NCBI GenBank assembly: GCA_022701275.1
Contig: CP031740.1
Span: 2,925,001 to 2,989,000 of the forward strand
Length of the DNA: 64,000 nucleotides
Source of the DNA: Microcoleus vaginatus PCC 9802
GTDB taxonomy: Bacteria; Cyanobacteriota; Cyanobacteriia; Cyanobacteriales; Microcoleaceae
Reading direction: 5' to 3'
The translations under genes were made by a program, and so were the position numbers. The notes beneath the pieces are model-generated. The model was not told where the DNA came from and did not search any database. It saw nothing but the letters and a program-made list of their open reading frames with translations. Positions 52,581 through 61,781 of this stretch are shown piece after piece. Positions within the stretch are counted from its first letter, which is position 1. Each line of letters begins with the position of its first letter.

Positions 52581-54056
52581 ATGATAGCCATAGAAACAGA
52601 ACGCAACTGGAAACCCGTTATTAAAGAATTTGAGGCTGTAGTCGGCAAAAATGGGGTGGTGCAGCGCCGCGAAGAATTGATTGTCTACGAGTGCGACGGA
52701 CTCGCCAGCTACCGCCAGCGCCCCGCCATGGTGGTATTGCCTCGAACTACCGAGGAAGTGGCGCAAGTGGTCAAAATATGCGATCGCAACTCAATTCCCT
52801 GGGTTGCTAGAGGCGCAGGCACCGGTCTTTCGGGCGGCGCTTTGCCTGTAGAAAACTGCGTGCTGATTGTCACTGCCCTAATGCGAAAAATTCTGCAAGT
52901 AGACTTAGAAAATCAGCAAGTAGTCGTGCAACCGGGAGTAATTAATAACTGGGTAACGCAAGCAGTTAGCGGCGCCGGTTTCTACTACGCGCCAGATCCT
53001 TCCAGTCAAATTGTTTGTTCGATTGGCGGCAACGTTGCCGAAAATTCTGGCGGCGTTCACTGCCTCAAATACGGAGTCACAACGAATCACGTTTTAGGAT
53101 TAAAATTGGTACTTCCCGACGGTTCAATTGTCGATGTCGGTGGGGAAATTCCCGAAATGCCCGGTTACGATTTAACTGGTGTATTTGTCGGTTCCGAAGG
53201 GACTTTAGGAATCGCCACAGAAGTTACTCTGCGAATTCTCAAAGCGCCGGAATCGATTTGCGTTCTCCTAGCGGATTTTTCCAGTATAGAAGCAGCGGGC
53301 GAATCAGTTTCCGATATTATCAGCGCTGGTATTATTCCCGGTGGCATGGAAATTATGGACAACATCAGCATCAATGCTGTGGAAGATGTGGTGGCAACTG
53401 GATGTTATCCCCGGGATGCGGCGGCCATTCTCCTCATAGAAATCGACGGTTTAGAAGTGGAAGTTGCCACAAACAAACAGCGGATTGCCGATATTTGCAA
53501 GCATAACGGAGCGCGAAATATCACGACAGCAAGCGACCCGGAAACGCGCCTAAAAATTTGGAAAGGGCGGAAAGCTGCTTTTGCCGCTGCGGGTCATCTC
53601 AGCCCGGATTATTACGTGCAAGACGGCGTAATTCCGCGAACGCAAATGGCTTATGTTTTGAAAGAAATTGAGGGTTTGAGCGAGAAATACGGTTATCGGA
53701 TTGCTAATGTATTTCACGCGGGAGACGGGAATTTGCACCCGCTGATTTTGTACGATAACTCGGTAAAAGGTGCGCTGGAAAAGGTGGAAGAATTGGGCGG
53801 AGAAATTCTCAGGCTTTGCGTGAAAGTTGGGGGGAGTCTTTCGGGGGAACACGGCATCGGTGCTGACAAGAAGTGTTTTATGCCGGATATGTTTTCCGAG
53901 ATAGATTTGGAGACGATGCAGTGGGTACGTCAGGTGTTTAATCCGAAAGGTTTGGCGAATCCTGGGAAGATGTTTCCGACGCCGAAGACTTGCGGGGAAG
54001 CGGCGAGGGCTAAGGTTGAAGCTTTTAAGAAGTTGGAGGGGGCGGAGGTTTTTTAA
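52581..54056 (+). CDS. glcD: Glycolate oxidase/dehydrogenase FAD subunit
   Basis: The 491-residue flavoprotein oxidises glycolate to glyoxylate in photorespiration. The PCMH-type FAD domain has VPWVARGAGTGLSGGALPVE, GGNVAENSGGVHCLKYG and GSEGTLGIATEVTLRI. The C-terminal oxidase cap contains NVFHAGDGNLHPLILYD and SGEHGIGADKKCFM with the family histidines. Length and motifs are normal. glcE and glcF, its usual partners, are not adjacent. D-lactate dehydrogenases are close relatives, and cyanobacterial GlcD is often active on both, so D-lactate is an alternative substrate. Confidence 0.9.
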   Translation: MIAIETERNWKPVIKEFEAVVGKNGVVQRREELIVYECDGLASYRQRPAMVVLPRTTEEVAQVVKICDRNSIPWVARGAGTGLSGGALPVENCVLIVTALMRKILQVDLENQQVVVQPGVINNWVTQAVSGAGFYYAPDPSSQIVCSIGGNVAENSGGVHCLKYGVTTNHVLGLKLVLPDGSIVDVGGEIPEMPGYDLTGVFVGSEGTLGIATEVTLRILKAPESICVLLADFSSIEAAGESVSDIISAGIIPGGMEIMDNISINAVEDVVATGCYPRDAAAILLIEIDGLEVEVATNKQRIADICKHNGARNITTASDPETRLKIWKGRKAAFAAAGHLSPDYYVQDGVIPRTQMAYVLKEIEGLSEKYGYRIANVFHAGDGNLHPLILYDNSVKGALEKVEELGGEILRLCVKVGGSLSGEHGIGADKKCFMPDMFSEIDLETMQWVRQVFNPKGLANPGKMFPTPKTCGEAARAKVEAFKKLEGAEVF

Positions 54057-54060
54057 TTGG

Positions 54061-54260
54061 CTATTTATGTGGGTAATGTGAGCAGAAAAGCACCCTAAAA
54101 TTGTCTCTACAATGAGGAGGCAAAGCCTCTAAGTATGCGTTCCCAGCCAGAGTCCGGTAACGAGAAAAAACGATTTTTCTCGTTTTTTAGGAGTACGAGC
54201 GTCCCGCTCGCTTGTTGGCCTATATATCAAGTTGGTAAGCAGCAGATTGCACATTCGGCG
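54061..54260. repeat. Dispersed repeats and terminator-like hairpin
   Basis: cgagaaaaa (54161-54169) pairs with tttttctcg (54174-54182) and is followed by a T-run, a good terminator for glcD. It is flanked by ttcccagccagagtccgg and acgagcgtcccgctcg, members of the same repeat family as 24685-24815. No gene is supported. Confidence 0.7.
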
Positions 54261-56153
54261 CTAAGGTGCGATCGGAATTTTGATAGTAAATTCCGTACCC
54301 TTGCCCAATTCCGAAGTACAATATAATTCGCCCTTGTGTCTTTCTACAATAATTTGATAGCTAATTGACAAACCCATTCCCGTGCCTTTACCAATGGGCT
54401 TGGTAGTAAAAAATGTATCGAAGATCTGTTGTTTGACTTCCTCCGTTATTCCCGGCCCGTTGTCGGCAATTTTAATTTCTACCAAATTGCCCACCACTTC
54501 CGTACCAATCCTAATCTGGCTAGGATTTTGTAGCATTTCTTGACAATTTGGCTTATTCTTGGCATCTTCTAAAGCATCGATCGCATTGCTGAGAATATTC
54601 ATAAAAACTTGATTGATTGGCCCCGCAAAACACTCCACCGGCGGCAATTCTCCGTATTGTTTTACAATTTGAATTGGCGGCTTTTCTCCGTTTCCTTTCA
54701 AACGGTGATTGAGAATTAACAGCGTGCTGTCAATACCTTCGTGCAGGTTAACGGCTTTCATCTCTGAATCGTCGTGCCGCGAAAAGTTTCGCAGCGACTG
54801 CACAATCTGGCAAATCCGCTCGACACCAACGCTCATTGAAGATAGTATTTTAGGTAAATCTTCAGCTAAAAAATCGAGTTCATTTTCTTCTCTTTCCTGC
54901 TGAATTTCCGCGACTGGATCAGGATAATGCTTTTGATAAAGTTCGAGGTGGTGAAACAAGTCTTGAGTATAATTTGTGAGATGAGTGAGATTGCCGTAAA
55001 TGAAGCTGACTGGGTTGTTAATTTCGTGAGCGACGCCGGCAAGTAGCAATCCCAAACTAGACATTTTTTCGCTTTGAACTAATTGGGAATTAGTGGCTTT
55101 GAGTTGGTTAAGTGTGGCTGCTAGTTCAGCGGCTTGTTCTCTGCTTTGTGCTTCGGAAATATGCAAGGCTTCTTCGGCTTGTTTGCGCTCAGTGATGTCT
55201 CTTTGTACGCCAATAAAATGAGTTAATTTCCCCAGGCGATCGCGCACGGGAGATATTGAAAAACAATTCCAGAAAGCGGTTCCGTCTTTGCGATAATTCT
55301 TTAATATTACCTTGCATTCGCTTTCTGTTTGCAAGGCTTGGCGAATTATTTCTACGGCCGCCGGATCGGTATCGCTTCCGTGCAAAAATCGGCCGTTTTT
55401 CCCGATAATTTCCTGCCGCCGATAACCGGTCATGCTTTCAAATGCGGGATTGCAATAAATAATTGGATGTTCTGGGTCAGTGGCGTCATAAATCGTAAAT
55501 CCGGTGCTACTAGCTGCTATAGCTCGATCGTACAACCAAAGCATTTCTTCTGCGCGCTTGCGATCGGTAATATCCCGTAGCGTAGCTAAATAAGCCATTT
55601 CTCCATCCCATTCCGTTTCCACCACCCGCATTTCTACTACAGCATTTGCTTTTTGCTTGCGAATAGCTTCAACTTCTGTTTGCACGACGCGAGTTCCTGG
55701 CGCTTCTGTTTTTCCAACTTGGGGAATAATATCCGTCGCCATCTCAAGGTCGCAAGCTGAAACTTCTACTACTAAATTGCCAAAAAATGCTTGACCTAGA
55801 AGTTCCTCTGCCGTGCAGTTAAACAGCGCTTCTGCTGACGGGTTGGCAAAACAGACAAGTCCTCGCTTGTTAACGATTGCGATGCCGTCGGCATTTTTTT
55901 CGATCACATTCTGAAACCGAGATTCGCTAGCTTTCAAATCCTGCTTTAGCTGTTCCATTGCTCGCTCCATCTGCTGCAGTTCGCACAGACTAAGACTATA
56001 AGCTTCGGAAATGTTGGCATCTGTCGAATTCTCGGCTCTTTTTTTGGGAATCTGTTGGTAGTCGGTTCTGTGAATCATATTGTGAGCAGTTTTTTTATGA
56101 TTCCTGCTAATATTACTGACCTTATTTTCTGGATCGGCTTCTTGAAAAAACAT
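54261..56153 (-). CDS. PAS/LOV-like sensor histidine kinase lacking the LOV cysteine
   Basis: The 630-residue soluble kinase has a charged N-terminus and coiled coil (to about 85), a PAS domain (about 85-200, ending LATLRDITDRKRAEEM) and a second PAS of LOV type (about 205-325). The LOV-like domain has NPAFESMTGYRRQEIIGKNG, RFLHGSDTDPAA, YRKDGTAFWNCFSISPVRD and HFIGVQRDIT. The canonical GxNCRFLQ reads GKNGRFLH, so the cysteine that forms the flavin adduct is glycine. HisKA (GVAHEINNPVSFIYGN) and a complete HATPase follow (NILSNAIDAL, DNGPGI, GTGMGLSISYQII). It may sense redox through flavin instead of blue light. Confidence 0.92.
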   Translation of the reverse strand: MFFQEADPENKVSNISRNHKKTAHNMIHRTDYQQIPKKRAENSTDANISEAYSLSLCELQQMERAMEQLKQDLKASESRFQNVIEKNADGIAIVNKRGLVCFANPSAEALFNCTAEELLGQAFFGNLVVEVSACDLEMATDIIPQVGKTEAPGTRVVQTEVEAIRKQKANAVVEMRVVETEWDGEMAYLATLRDITDRKRAEEMLWLYDRAIAASSTGFTIYDATDPEHPIIYCNPAFESMTGYRRQEIIGKNGRFLHGSDTDPAAVEIIRQALQTESECKVILKNYRKDGTAFWNCFSISPVRDRLGKLTHFIGVQRDITERKQAEEALHISEAQSREQAAELAATLNQLKATNSQLVQSEKMSSLGLLLAGVAHEINNPVSFIYGNLTHLTNYTQDLFHHLELYQKHYPDPVAEIQQEREENELDFLAEDLPKILSSMSVGVERICQIVQSLRNFSRHDDSEMKAVNLHEGIDSTLLILNHRLKGNGEKPPIQIVKQYGELPPVECFAGPINQVFMNILSNAIDALEDAKNKPNCQEMLQNPSQIRIGTEVVGNLVEIKIADNGPGITEEVKQQIFDTFFTTKPIGKGTGMGLSISYQIIVERHKGELYCTSELGKGTEFTIKIPIAP

Positions 56154-56628
56154 ATTTCTACCCTACCAAGTTATTTTTTCGATTAAGCTATTGCGATCGC
56201 CCAATTTTCCGGGAAATTTAGGGAGATAGCAATTTACACCCGATGCTAGCACATTACTTTTCTAATTCATCCTAAAACTTCGTTAAAATTCCTGAGTAAT
56301 CGCGCTATAATTATCTATTAACTTTTATTAAGTAATTTCAACAACATTGATACTTACGTAGTGAGAGGAATTGTCCAGGATCGATATGGCTGCAATCCCC
56401 CTCCCACTCACAAAATAATCCGTTCCACGCAAAAGTCCTAAATATTTAGAAGCCACGGGTCAGTATAAATTATTATATAATTTATACAAAAAATATACTT
56501 AAAAATGAGCGGACTCATCTTTAAATAGTCCAAAATAATCATAATTAGCCATTATCAAATCATCTCCCTGCAGGCAGATGTGATATAGAATATAACCTAT
56601 CTATTTTTGCGATCGCAACTTCAAACCA
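56154..56628. other. Divergent region between the PAS kinase and purH
   Basis: This 475-base AT-rich spacer should hold both promoters. Near 56530-56552 a short minus-strand reading (MANYDYF) resembles the start of the array proteins but stops after 17 codons. No other gene or repeat is supported. Confidence 0.5.
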
Positions 56629-58173
56629 ATGGCACGTCTAGCACTTCTGAGCACATCCAATAAAAGCGGACTAATCGACTTAGCGCGCACTCTAGTAGAA
56701 GAATTTGAATTTGACATAATTAGTAGTGGCGGGACAGCAACAGCCCTCAAAGAAGCAGGCATCCCAGTGACCAAAGTTGCGGAATATACTGGTTCTCCCG
56801 AAATTTTGGGAGGGCGAGTCAAAACACTTCACCCGCGAATCCACGGAGGTATTTTAGCACGCCGCGATGTACCGGAAGACCTCGCAGACTTAACAGCAAA
56901 TCAAATTCGGGCGATCGATCTAGTTGTAGTCAATTTGTATCCATTTGAAGAGACAATTTCTAAGCCTGGAGTTACTCTAGCAGACGCAATTGAGCAGATA
57001 GATATCGGCGGGCCCGCAATGTTGAGAGCCTCAGCCAAAAACCACGCTCATTTGACAGTGTTGTGCGATCCAGAACAGTACAATACTTATTTAAAAGAAC
57101 TGCGGGAAAATGGCGGCGAAGCATCCTTAGAGTTTCGGCAAAGATGTGCGCTAGAAACCTTCAAACATACAGCAAACTACGATCGCGCGATCGCAAATTA
57201 TCTCAGCAGCCAATCCGCTGAAGAATCTTCGCTACCAGAAGAGTTTAATTTATCAGGAAAAGAATTGCAAACTCTCCGCTACGGCGAAAATCCCCATCAA
57301 GCCGCCACCTGGTATCAAAGCGGAAGTACACCGACAGGCTGGACGACTAGCACCATCCTGCAAGGCAAAGAATTGAGCTACAATAATTTAGTAGATTTAG
57401 AAGCAGCAAGGCGGCTGATCGTAGAATTCCCCGACACTCCCGCGGCCGCTATTCTGAAGCATACAAATCCTTGCGGCACAGCCTTGGGATCAACTATTTC
57501 ACAAGCGTATCAAAAAGCCTTTGACACCGATTCAGTCTCAGCTTTCGGCGGAATTGTCGCTCTCAACCGCCCCATAGATGCTGCTACCGCAACGGCGTTA
57601 ACTCAAACATTTTTAGAATGTATCGTCGCGCCGGGGTGCGAACCGGAAGCGGAAGAAATTATCAAGAAAAAGGCGAAAGTTCGAGTATTAATTTTGCCTG
57701 ATTTGACTCAAGGGCCGGCCCAAACTGTTAAAGTTATTGCAGGCGGTTTGCTGGTGCAAGACTCAGATAATATAGTAGAAGAAACTAGCAAATGGCGGGT
57801 TGTTACTGAGAAACAGCCGACGGCCCAAGAGTTGGAAGAATTGCTGTTTGCTTGGAAAGTAGCGAAACACGTCAAATCAAATGCGATCGTTGTGACGCGC
57901 GATCGCACTACAATCGGTGTCGGCGCCGGACAAATGAATCGCGTTGGCTCAGTTAAACTAGCATTAGAACAAGCAGGAGACAAGAGCAAAGGAGCGATTT
58001 TGGCCAGTGACGGTTTCTTCCCCTTCGACGATTCAGTCAAAACTGCGGCTGAGGCGGGCATAATTGCGATCGTCCAACCAGGCGGAAGTATGCGCGATCG
58101 AGATTCCATTGAAGCAGCCAACCAACTCGGAATCACAATGGTTTTCACTGATATCCGCCACTTCTTGCATTAG
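56629..58173 (+). CDS. purH: Bifunctional AICAR transformylase/IMP cyclohydrolase
   Basis: PurH carries out the last two steps of IMP synthesis. The N-terminal MGS-like cyclohydrolase domain starts ARLALLSTSNKSGLIDLART with IISSGGTATALKEAGIPV, EILGGRVKTLHPRIHGGIL and VVVNLYPFEETI. The transformylase domain has LRYGENPHQAATWY, ILQGKELSYNN, ILKHTNPCG with the active-site lysine and histidine, and SAFGGIVALNR. The end is KTAAEAGIIAIVQPGGSMRD then VFTDIRHFLH, as expected. Length 514 is normal. It is a single gene, divergent from the PAS kinase. Confidence 0.97.
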   Translation: MARLALLSTSNKSGLIDLARTLVEEFEFDIISSGGTATALKEAGIPVTKVAEYTGSPEILGGRVKTLHPRIHGGILARRDVPEDLADLTANQIRAIDLVVVNLYPFEETISKPGVTLADAIEQIDIGGPAMLRASAKNHAHLTVLCDPEQYNTYLKELRENGGEASLEFRQRCALETFKHTANYDRAIANYLSSQSAEESSLPEEFNLSGKELQTLRYGENPHQAATWYQSGSTPTGWTTSTILQGKELSYNNLVDLEAARRLIVEFPDTPAAAILKHTNPCGTALGSTISQAYQKAFDTDSVSAFGGIVALNRPIDAATATALTQTFLECIVAPGCEPEAEEIIKKKAKVRVLILPDLTQGPAQTVKVIAGGLLVQDSDNIVEETSKWRVVTEKQPTAQELEELLFAWKVAKHVKSNAIVVTRDRTTIGVGAGQMNRVGSVKLALEQAGDKSKGAILASDGFFPFDDSVKTAAEAGIIAIVQPGGSMRDRDSIEAANQLGITMVFTDIRHFLH

Positions 58174-58279
58174 GAATAATACCTAAAGCAATTCTCACTT
58201 GTGTATTTTATTGTAGGGATACAATAGTGTTCGCGGGTGTCAACTTAAGTTGAAAAGCTTTCATAAATCTCGTTTCTCC

Positions 58280-58441
58280 CCGAGTCTAGATCCCCCTAAA
58301 TCCCCCTTAAGAAGGGGGACTTTGAGAAGAATCCTGTCCCGTCTTAAGACGGGAGACTTTTACACTCTTGTCTCCCCCTTAACAAGGGGAACTTTTACAC
58401 TCTTGTCCCCCCCTTTTTGAAGGGGGGTTAGGGGGGATCTG
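58280..58441. repeat. Dispersed 'atccccctaaatccccctta' element, copy 2 (expanded)
   Basis: It begins like the element at 17606, with gatccccctaaatccccctt, agaagggggac and the spacer tttgagaagaatc. It then carries extra units: cgtcttaagacg, and two of acttttacactcttgtc separated by tcccccttaacaagggga. It closes with aaggggggttaggggggat. Internal duplication is evident. The element lies between purH and the oxygenase gene. Confidence 0.85.
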
Positions 58442-58507
58442 GAAGGCTATGACACCAATCAACACTGTTATGTCCTACCAAATTCCCAGTTGCGTCCTTC
58501 AAAAATT

Positions 58508-59440
58508 ATGACTTACACTCAACCGCAAATTAAACCCCAAGACATAAAAGTCAAAATCCTCCTCACAGGCGGACATCAGTGCACCGTCACGCTCAAATCT
58601 GATACACCATTATTGCACAGCCTGATCAAAACATTAGTCGATCGCACTCAACAAACACCGGGTTTTTCCACCTTATTTCAAATCCCTATAGACGGAGGTC
58701 GTTCCGCCCTTTCTTTTCCCGGCGAAAACCTAGTGGGATTAGTCACCGAACCCCCAATTTACTTGCAGGAACTGCAACCGCAGCAGCCTGCAACTCCCGT
58801 AGAAATTCCCGCCGCAGAAATTCCCGCCCCTGCGCCGCCTGTAAATGACGATTTAATATCTCGCTACGCCCAAATAGACAACTTTTTGACCCCCGCCGAA
58901 AAGAACAAACTGATTAAATATGTCTTAGCAAAAGAATCAGAATTTGTGAGTACCAGCACCTCAACTAATGCGGAAGATTACCGCCGTTCGATGGTACTCC
59001 ACTCGTTCCCCGAATTTTCGGAACTGATGGTTAATCGCATCAAAGCAATTCTCCCCGACGTGCTGAAAAGTTTAAATATTCCGTCATTTCCCCTGGGTGA
59101 GATAGAAGCTCAGCTAACCATGCACAATGACAACAACTTTTATAAACTTCACAACGACAGTGGCTCGCCAGATACCGCCAGCCGATTTTTTACTTACGTT
59201 TACTATTTCTATCGAGAACCCAAGGGTTTTTCAGGTGGCGAGTTGCAGATTTATGACAGCAAAATCGAGAACAATTTTTATGTTGCGGACAAGACATTCA
59301 GAACCGTTGAGCCTCGCAATAACAGCATCGTATTTTTTCTAAGTCGCTATATGCACGAAGTTTTGCGAGTTAGCTGTCCCTCAAAAGCTTTTGCTGATAG
59401 CCGCTTTACTATTAACGGCTGGGTACGCAAAGCAAATTGA
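58508..59440 (+). CDS. 2-oxoglutarate/Fe(II)-dependent dioxygenase
   Basis: The 310-residue product has two parts. Residues 1-115 are a domain common in cyanobacteria (VKILLTGGHQCTVTLKSDTP with LVGLVTEPPIYLQEL) and a proline/alanine linker. Residues about 120-310 are a prolyl-hydroxylase-like 2OG-Fe(II) domain. The iron ligands are the H and D in FYKLHNDSGS and the H in RYMHEV, and the 2OG arginine is in DSRFTINGWVRK. The substrate is unknown; protein or peptide hydroxylation is typical. ATG 58508 is used, since 58490 adds six residues from the spacer. Confidence 0.87.
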   Translation: MTYTQPQIKPQDIKVKILLTGGHQCTVTLKSDTPLLHSLIKTLVDRTQQTPGFSTLFQIPIDGGRSALSFPGENLVGLVTEPPIYLQELQPQQPATPVEIPAAEIPAPAPPVNDDLISRYAQIDNFLTPAEKNKLIKYVLAKESEFVSTSTSTNAEDYRRSMVLHSFPEFSELMVNRIKAILPDVLKSLNIPSFPLGEIEAQLTMHNDNNFYKLHNDSGSPDTASRFFTYVYYFYREPKGFSGGELQIYDSKIENNFYVADKTFRTVEPRNNSIVFFLSRYMHEVLRVSCPSKAFADSRFTINGWVRKAN

Positions 59441-59479
59441 GGTTAATTCATAGTCCTGGACGCACTAATCACCTAATTT

Positions 59480-59587
59480 TGTCATTCTGAGTAAAGCGAA
59501 GAATCTCAATTATTGTCACACCCTTACAGTGCGTAAGTCCCGATATGTGAGCTTTTTCACTTCCCAAAGCCGACCCTCAGAATGACA
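59480..59587. repeat. Inverted repeat tgtcattctgag between convergent genes
   Basis: tgtcattctgag (59480-59491) and ctcagaatgaca (59576-59587) are perfect 12-base complements around an 84-base centre that includes aagcgaagaatctca. It resembles a small dispersed element and lies between the oxygenase and the ankyrin gene. Confidence 0.7.
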
Positions 59588-59616
59588 GAATTACCTTACT
59601 CAAAACTATTTAATTC

Positions 59617-61098
59617 TTACTCCAGTGCTCCAGCACTTTTGAGCAATTTCACCACATTGGAATAACCCTTAAACTCAGCAAGCATTAAAGCTGTATAATT
59701 TCCCGGATTTTTGTGGTTTAGTTCTGCACCAGCATCAATTAAAATGGTTACTGCCTCAGCATAACCCCGATGTGCAGCCCACATTACAGCGGTTGCGCCC
59801 GAATCATCGAGCAAGTTGACATCTGCACCTTTTTCGACTAATAATTGGACGATCGCAATATAACCTCGATCGCACGCTTTCATTAAAGCCGTTTTCCCCA
59901 AATCCGCCGGGACATTGGGATCAGCACCGCCGTCAAGCAAAGCCTTCACAGTCTCGGTATGTCCGTGAAACGCAGCCAGCGTCAAAGCCGTCTCCCCAAA
60001 GTTTTTAGCATTCAGAAACTCAGCGGGATTTGAATTTACTTTTTGCAGCAAAGCCGATACGATCGCACTATGGCCGTGAACAGCCGCCACCAGTAAAGGC
60101 GTATCGCCCAACCGATTTCTCGAACCGACACTAGCACCTCGGTTTAAGAGCAATTCCACCACATCTTCCCAGCCTTCCACCACGGCAAAATTCAAAGCAG
60201 TTTCATCATCTTTATCCTTAGCGTTGATATCCGCGCCAGCATCGAGTAAGATATGGGCGAGCGCCGCATTTCCGCCAGCAGCAGCCGCCATCAAAGCCGT
60301 ACCCCCATCTCCATTTTTCACATTCGCATTAGCACCCGCAGCAAGCAAAGTTTGCACCACATCAGTATTGCCGGCATCCGCAGCCAAAGTTAAAGCAGTT
60401 TCGCCCTCTTTGTCGGGAATTTCGACATCAGCACCAGCAGCCAACAGCGCCTCGACAACAGCCAAATTTCCCGCCGTCGCAGCCAGCATCAAAGCAGTTT
60501 TGCTCTCTAGATTTTTAACATTAGCATCCGCCCCACAATTGAGCAAAATTCGCACAATTTCAGCGTTACCTTGACGGACAGCTAAAAACAGCATAGAATT
60601 GTCAGCAACAGCACCCGCATCTGCCAAAGCTTTGACAACAGCTTCATGACCCGATAAAGCAGCTATTTTCAGAGCCGAATCTCCATCTTTATCTTGTACA
60701 TTCACATCAGCATTAGCATCAAGTAAAAGCCGGACAACATTGATATCGCCTTTCAAACAAGCCGCCATCAAAACCGTACTTCCATCATCATTTTTACCAT
60801 TAACATCAGCACCCGCAGCCAGCAACAGCCGCACAGAGTCAGCCTGTTTGTGAGCCGCCGCCAGCATCAAAGCTGTCAAGCCAAAACGCCTGCTCACCTG
60901 GTTGACATTAGCGTCATTGTTTAGTAGAATACGCACGATTTCTGTATAGCCCTTTTGGGCAGCAAACATCAAAGCCGTCGTCCCCTCAGAGTCTTTGGCG
61001 TTAGCGTCAACTCCCTTAGCGAGTAAAGCTTGGACGTGAATAATGTTGCCAGTCTTGGCGGCTTGAATCAATACAGCGTCTTGTTTAGTGGCAGGCAT
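59617..61098 (-). CDS. Long ankyrin-repeat protein
   Basis: The 493 residues consist of about 14 consecutive ankyrin repeats of 31-36 residues with the usual TALMxAAxxG and VxxLLxxGADVN pattern (for example GNAEIVRILLNCGADANVKN). One repeat is longer (VSALLQKVNSNPAEFLNAKN). There is no signal peptide, membrane helix or other domain, so a large solenoid for protein binding is expected. Repeats are highly alike at DNA level too, which would favour copy-number change. It converges with the oxygenase gene. Confidence 0.93.
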   Translation of the reverse strand: MPATKQDAVLIQAAKTGNIIHVQALLAKGVDANAKDSEGTTALMFAAQKGYTEIVRILLNNDANVNQVSRRFGLTALMLAAAHKQADSVRLLLAAGADVNGKNDDGSTVLMAACLKGDINVVRLLLDANADVNVQDKDGDSALKIAALSGHEAVVKALADAGAVADNSMLFLAVRQGNAEIVRILLNCGADANVKNLESKTALMLAATAGNLAVVEALLAAGADVEIPDKEGETALTLAADAGNTDVVQTLLAAGANANVKNGDGGTALMAAAAGGNAALAHILLDAGADINAKDKDDETALNFAVVEGWEDVVELLLNRGASVGSRNRLGDTPLLVAAVHGHSAIVSALLQKVNSNPAEFLNAKNFGETALTLAAFHGHTETVKALLDGGADPNVPADLGKTALMKACDRGYIAIVQLLVEKGADVNLLDDSGATAVMWAAHRGYAEAVTILIDAGAELNHKNPGNYTALMLAEFKGYSNVVKLLKSAGALE

Positions 61099-61194
61099 AA
61101 TACTTTCTCATCCCGTATATTTGTACCGTCGCACGAGACGGACTGACTGGTATGCTAAGTTTTATGAAGTATGTTTGCTAATCCTGAGAACACC

Positions 61195-61665
61195 ATGAAT
61201 CTTGAAATTCCTCAGTCAGTGAAAGTTTGGAGCCAATTCATCCACCCAATTTTAATGTGGGTACTGCTGGTCATCTCATTTTATGCTTTGTATCTGGGCA
61301 TTCAAATCCGACGTACCAGAAGTGCCGAAGGCGAAGTCAAAAAAGAGTTACTTAAGGGCAAATTCAACGTCAAGCACCACCAGATGGGTTCTTTGCTGTT
61401 AGCCTTGATGGTTACGGTTGCGATCATCGGGATGGCTGTCACCTACATCAATAACGGCAAGCTATTTGTGGGCCCGCACTTGCTAGCAGGGTTGGGAATG
61501 ATGGCAATAATTGCGATCGCAGCCTCGCTGACTCCTTTGATGCAAAAAGGCAGTGATTGGGCGAGAAACACTCACATCTTTCTGAATATTGTGCTTTTGG
61601 GGCTGTTCGGCTGGCAAGCGGTATCAGGCGTGGAAATCCTGCAAAGAATTATCAGCAAAATGTGA
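61195..61665 (+). CDS. DUF4079 four-helix membrane protein
   Basis: The product (156 residues from ATG 61195; 164 from ATG 61171) has four membrane helices (VKVWSQFIHPILMWVLLVIS; SLLLALMVTVAIIGMAVTYI; LLAGLGMMAIIAIAASL; HIFLNIVLLGLFGWQAVSG). Histidines in or near helices (FIHP, KHHQMG, GPHLLAG, NTHIFLN) are arranged as in cytochrome b561-like proteins. This is the DUF4079 family of cyanobacteria and plants. Heme binding is plausible but unproven. The start choice is open; the shorter form fits the family N-terminus better. It is divergent from the ankyrin gene. Confidence 0.82.
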   Translation: MNLEIPQSVKVWSQFIHPILMWVLLVISFYALYLGIQIRRTRSAEGEVKKELLKGKFNVKHHQMGSLLLALMVTVAIIGMAVTYINNGKLFVGPHLLAGLGMMAIIAIAASLTPLMQKGSDWARNTHIFLNIVLLGLFGWQAVSGVEILQRIISKM

Positions 61666-61781
61666 GGATTTGGGTAAGATTGCTAATTGCTAATTGCCGT
61701 GAGGTGATTAGTGATTAGCAATTAAGTTGCCATATTTATTAGAGGTTTGACTAGCCCAGCGTTGAGTTATAGGTAAAAAAC

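Noticed and set aside
56502-56552. Possible seventh-copy remnant (MANYDYF) of the tandem array upstream of purH
   Set aside because: Only seven residues match and the frame stops after 17 codons; too short to separate from chance.
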